DNA from: Cyprinodon diabolis
Taxonomy: Eukaryota > Chordata > Actinopteri > Cyprinodontiformes > Cyprinodontidae
Reading direction: 5' to 3'
NCBI GenBank assembly: GCA_030533445.1
Contig: JARPUW010000287.1
Span: forward strand, 99,103 to 163,102
Length of the DNA stretch: 64,000 nucleotides
Under the pieces are notes generated by a model, which saw only the letters and a list, made by a program, of their open reading frames with translations, was not told where the DNA came from and ran no database searches. Positions within the stretch are counted from its first letter, which is position 1. The number at the start of each line of letters is the position of its first letter. Of this stretch, positions 63,935 through 64,000 are shown piece after piece. The translations under genes and the position numbers were made by a program.

Positions 63935-64000
63935 CTGGGAACCAAAAACATCTGCTCAAATCTACTTTATATTGTTAGTTTTCAGCTCTAGATGATTGCC
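63935..64000 (+). repeat. Partial monomer at the right edge
   Basis: This is the first 66 bp of a G-class copy, cut by the end of the window. The array continues beyond both edges, since the window also opens inside a HOR. Confidence 0.95.

Larger units (their letters stand above)
1..64000 (+). repeat. Satellite DNA array, 177/178-bp monomer, about 360 copies
   Basis: The window is filled by one head-to-tail tandem repeat with no inversion, spacer or inserted element. Monomer length is 177 bp when the 3' part reads CAACTTCTG, CAATTTCTG or CAAAATCTG, and 178 bp when it reads CAACCTTCTG or CAACTTTCTG. Counting monomers gives 360 complete copies and a 66-bp partial copy. A T-class copy such as 28772-28948 has 34 C, 33 G and one CpG. 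Most copies carry TCTAGA near monomer position 53, GATC near 72 and two GGCC sites. T-class copies also carry AAGCTT across the monomer junction. The array has no coding role visible. Its length and layered organisation fit a centromeric or heterochromatic satellite, but this is inference: no kinetochore-protein binding motif was found. I do not recognise the family. Assembly accuracy in such a region cannot be judged from the sequence. Confidence 0.98.
44755..64000 (+). repeat. Array B: same monomer, different variant set, no single HOR
   Basis: The array has 108 complete monomers and a 66-bp partial one. Frequent array-B markers are GATCTGAAG, GGCTTCAAC, AATGAGCG without AATAGTTT, CTCTAGAGTATTG, AAAAGGGCATT, GATAATTGCC and GATTATTGCC. 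Array-A markers X, CATGACTG, AATATCTG and the GTGTC/GAACG copy are absent. No single unit tiles the array. Groups of monomers reappear at several different offsets, described in the following entries. Confidence 0.92.

Noticed and set aside
1..64000. CRISPR array
   Set aside because: Repeats are 177-178 bp, directly adjacent, with no unique spacers and no cas genes.
1..64000. CENP-B box
   Set aside because: The box needs TTCG and CGGG cores. The only CpG in the monomer is in GAGCGTTTT, and neither TTCG nor CGGG was found in the consensus forms on either strand.
1..64000. Pol III gene cluster (5S or tRNA-like tandem repeat)
   Set aside because: A B-box such as GGTTCGANNCC is absent and the monomer has no recognisable 5S or tRNA core.
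1..64000. Transposon or LTR remnant inside the array
   Set aside because: No length jump, target duplication or foreign sequence was found; every stretch reads as monomer.
1..64000. Known satellite families (primate alpha satellite, Arabidopsis 178-bp repeat, Xenopus 174-bp centromere repeat)
   Set aside because: The monomer does not resemble the first two as I know them. For the Xenopus repeat I cannot recall the sequence well enough to decide, so I make no assignment; an alignment would settle it.
1..64000. Phased A/T tracts at about 10-bp helical spacing
   Set aside because: A/T runs of four or more in the 177-bp form centre near positions 12, 46, 70, 122, 144 and 153, which is not a regular helical phase.

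Overview
The whole window is one tandem-repeat (satellite DNA) array. It has no recognisable gene, RNA gene, transposon or unique sequence. I count 360 complete head-to-tail monomers plus a 66-bp partial one at the right edge, all in the same orientation. Monomers are 177 or 178 bp, with two exceptions of 179 bp. Hand counts on one 177-bp copy give about 38% G+C and one CpG, where base composition predicts about six. An array of this size, period and layering is typical of eukaryotic centromeric or heterochromatic satellite. The CpG depletion suggests a genome that methylates CpG, such as a vertebrate. I do not recognise the family and cannot name the species or the chromosome position.

Layout. 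(1) Positions 1-27,707 (array A1) derive from a 20-monomer higher-order repeat (HOR) of 3,552 bp. It is complete at 18,651-22,202. The other units are deletions or duplications of it: 34, 12, 15, 15, 6, 21, 18 and 13 monomers. Each unit begins with a distinctive marker monomer called 'X' here. (2) Positions 27,708-44,575 hold a second, 21-monomer HOR (A2) at 27,708, 37,117 and 40,846, separated by a 32-monomer A1-like chimeric stretch. (3) One 179-bp monomer at 44,576-44,754 marks a sharp change. (4) Positions 44,755-64,000 (array B) use a different set of monomer variants and lack one fixed HOR. Instead they are built from overlapping segmental duplications with lags of 17, 24, 64, 3 and 12 monomers.

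Within each monomer a 10-bp perfect inverted repeat flanks a 27-nt loop. The only CpG lies at the loop-stem junction, and sequence variation clusters beside it. There is no CENP-B box. Ten short open frames (60-65 codons) are by-products of repeat variants and not genes. Nothing here is a gene system; the interest lies in the array's architecture, the conserved dyad and the record of unequal exchange. Monomer phase used throughout: each monomer starts at the C of CTTGGAACC or CTGGGAACC. Shorthand: 'T' monomers start CTTGG, 'G' monomers start CTGGG.
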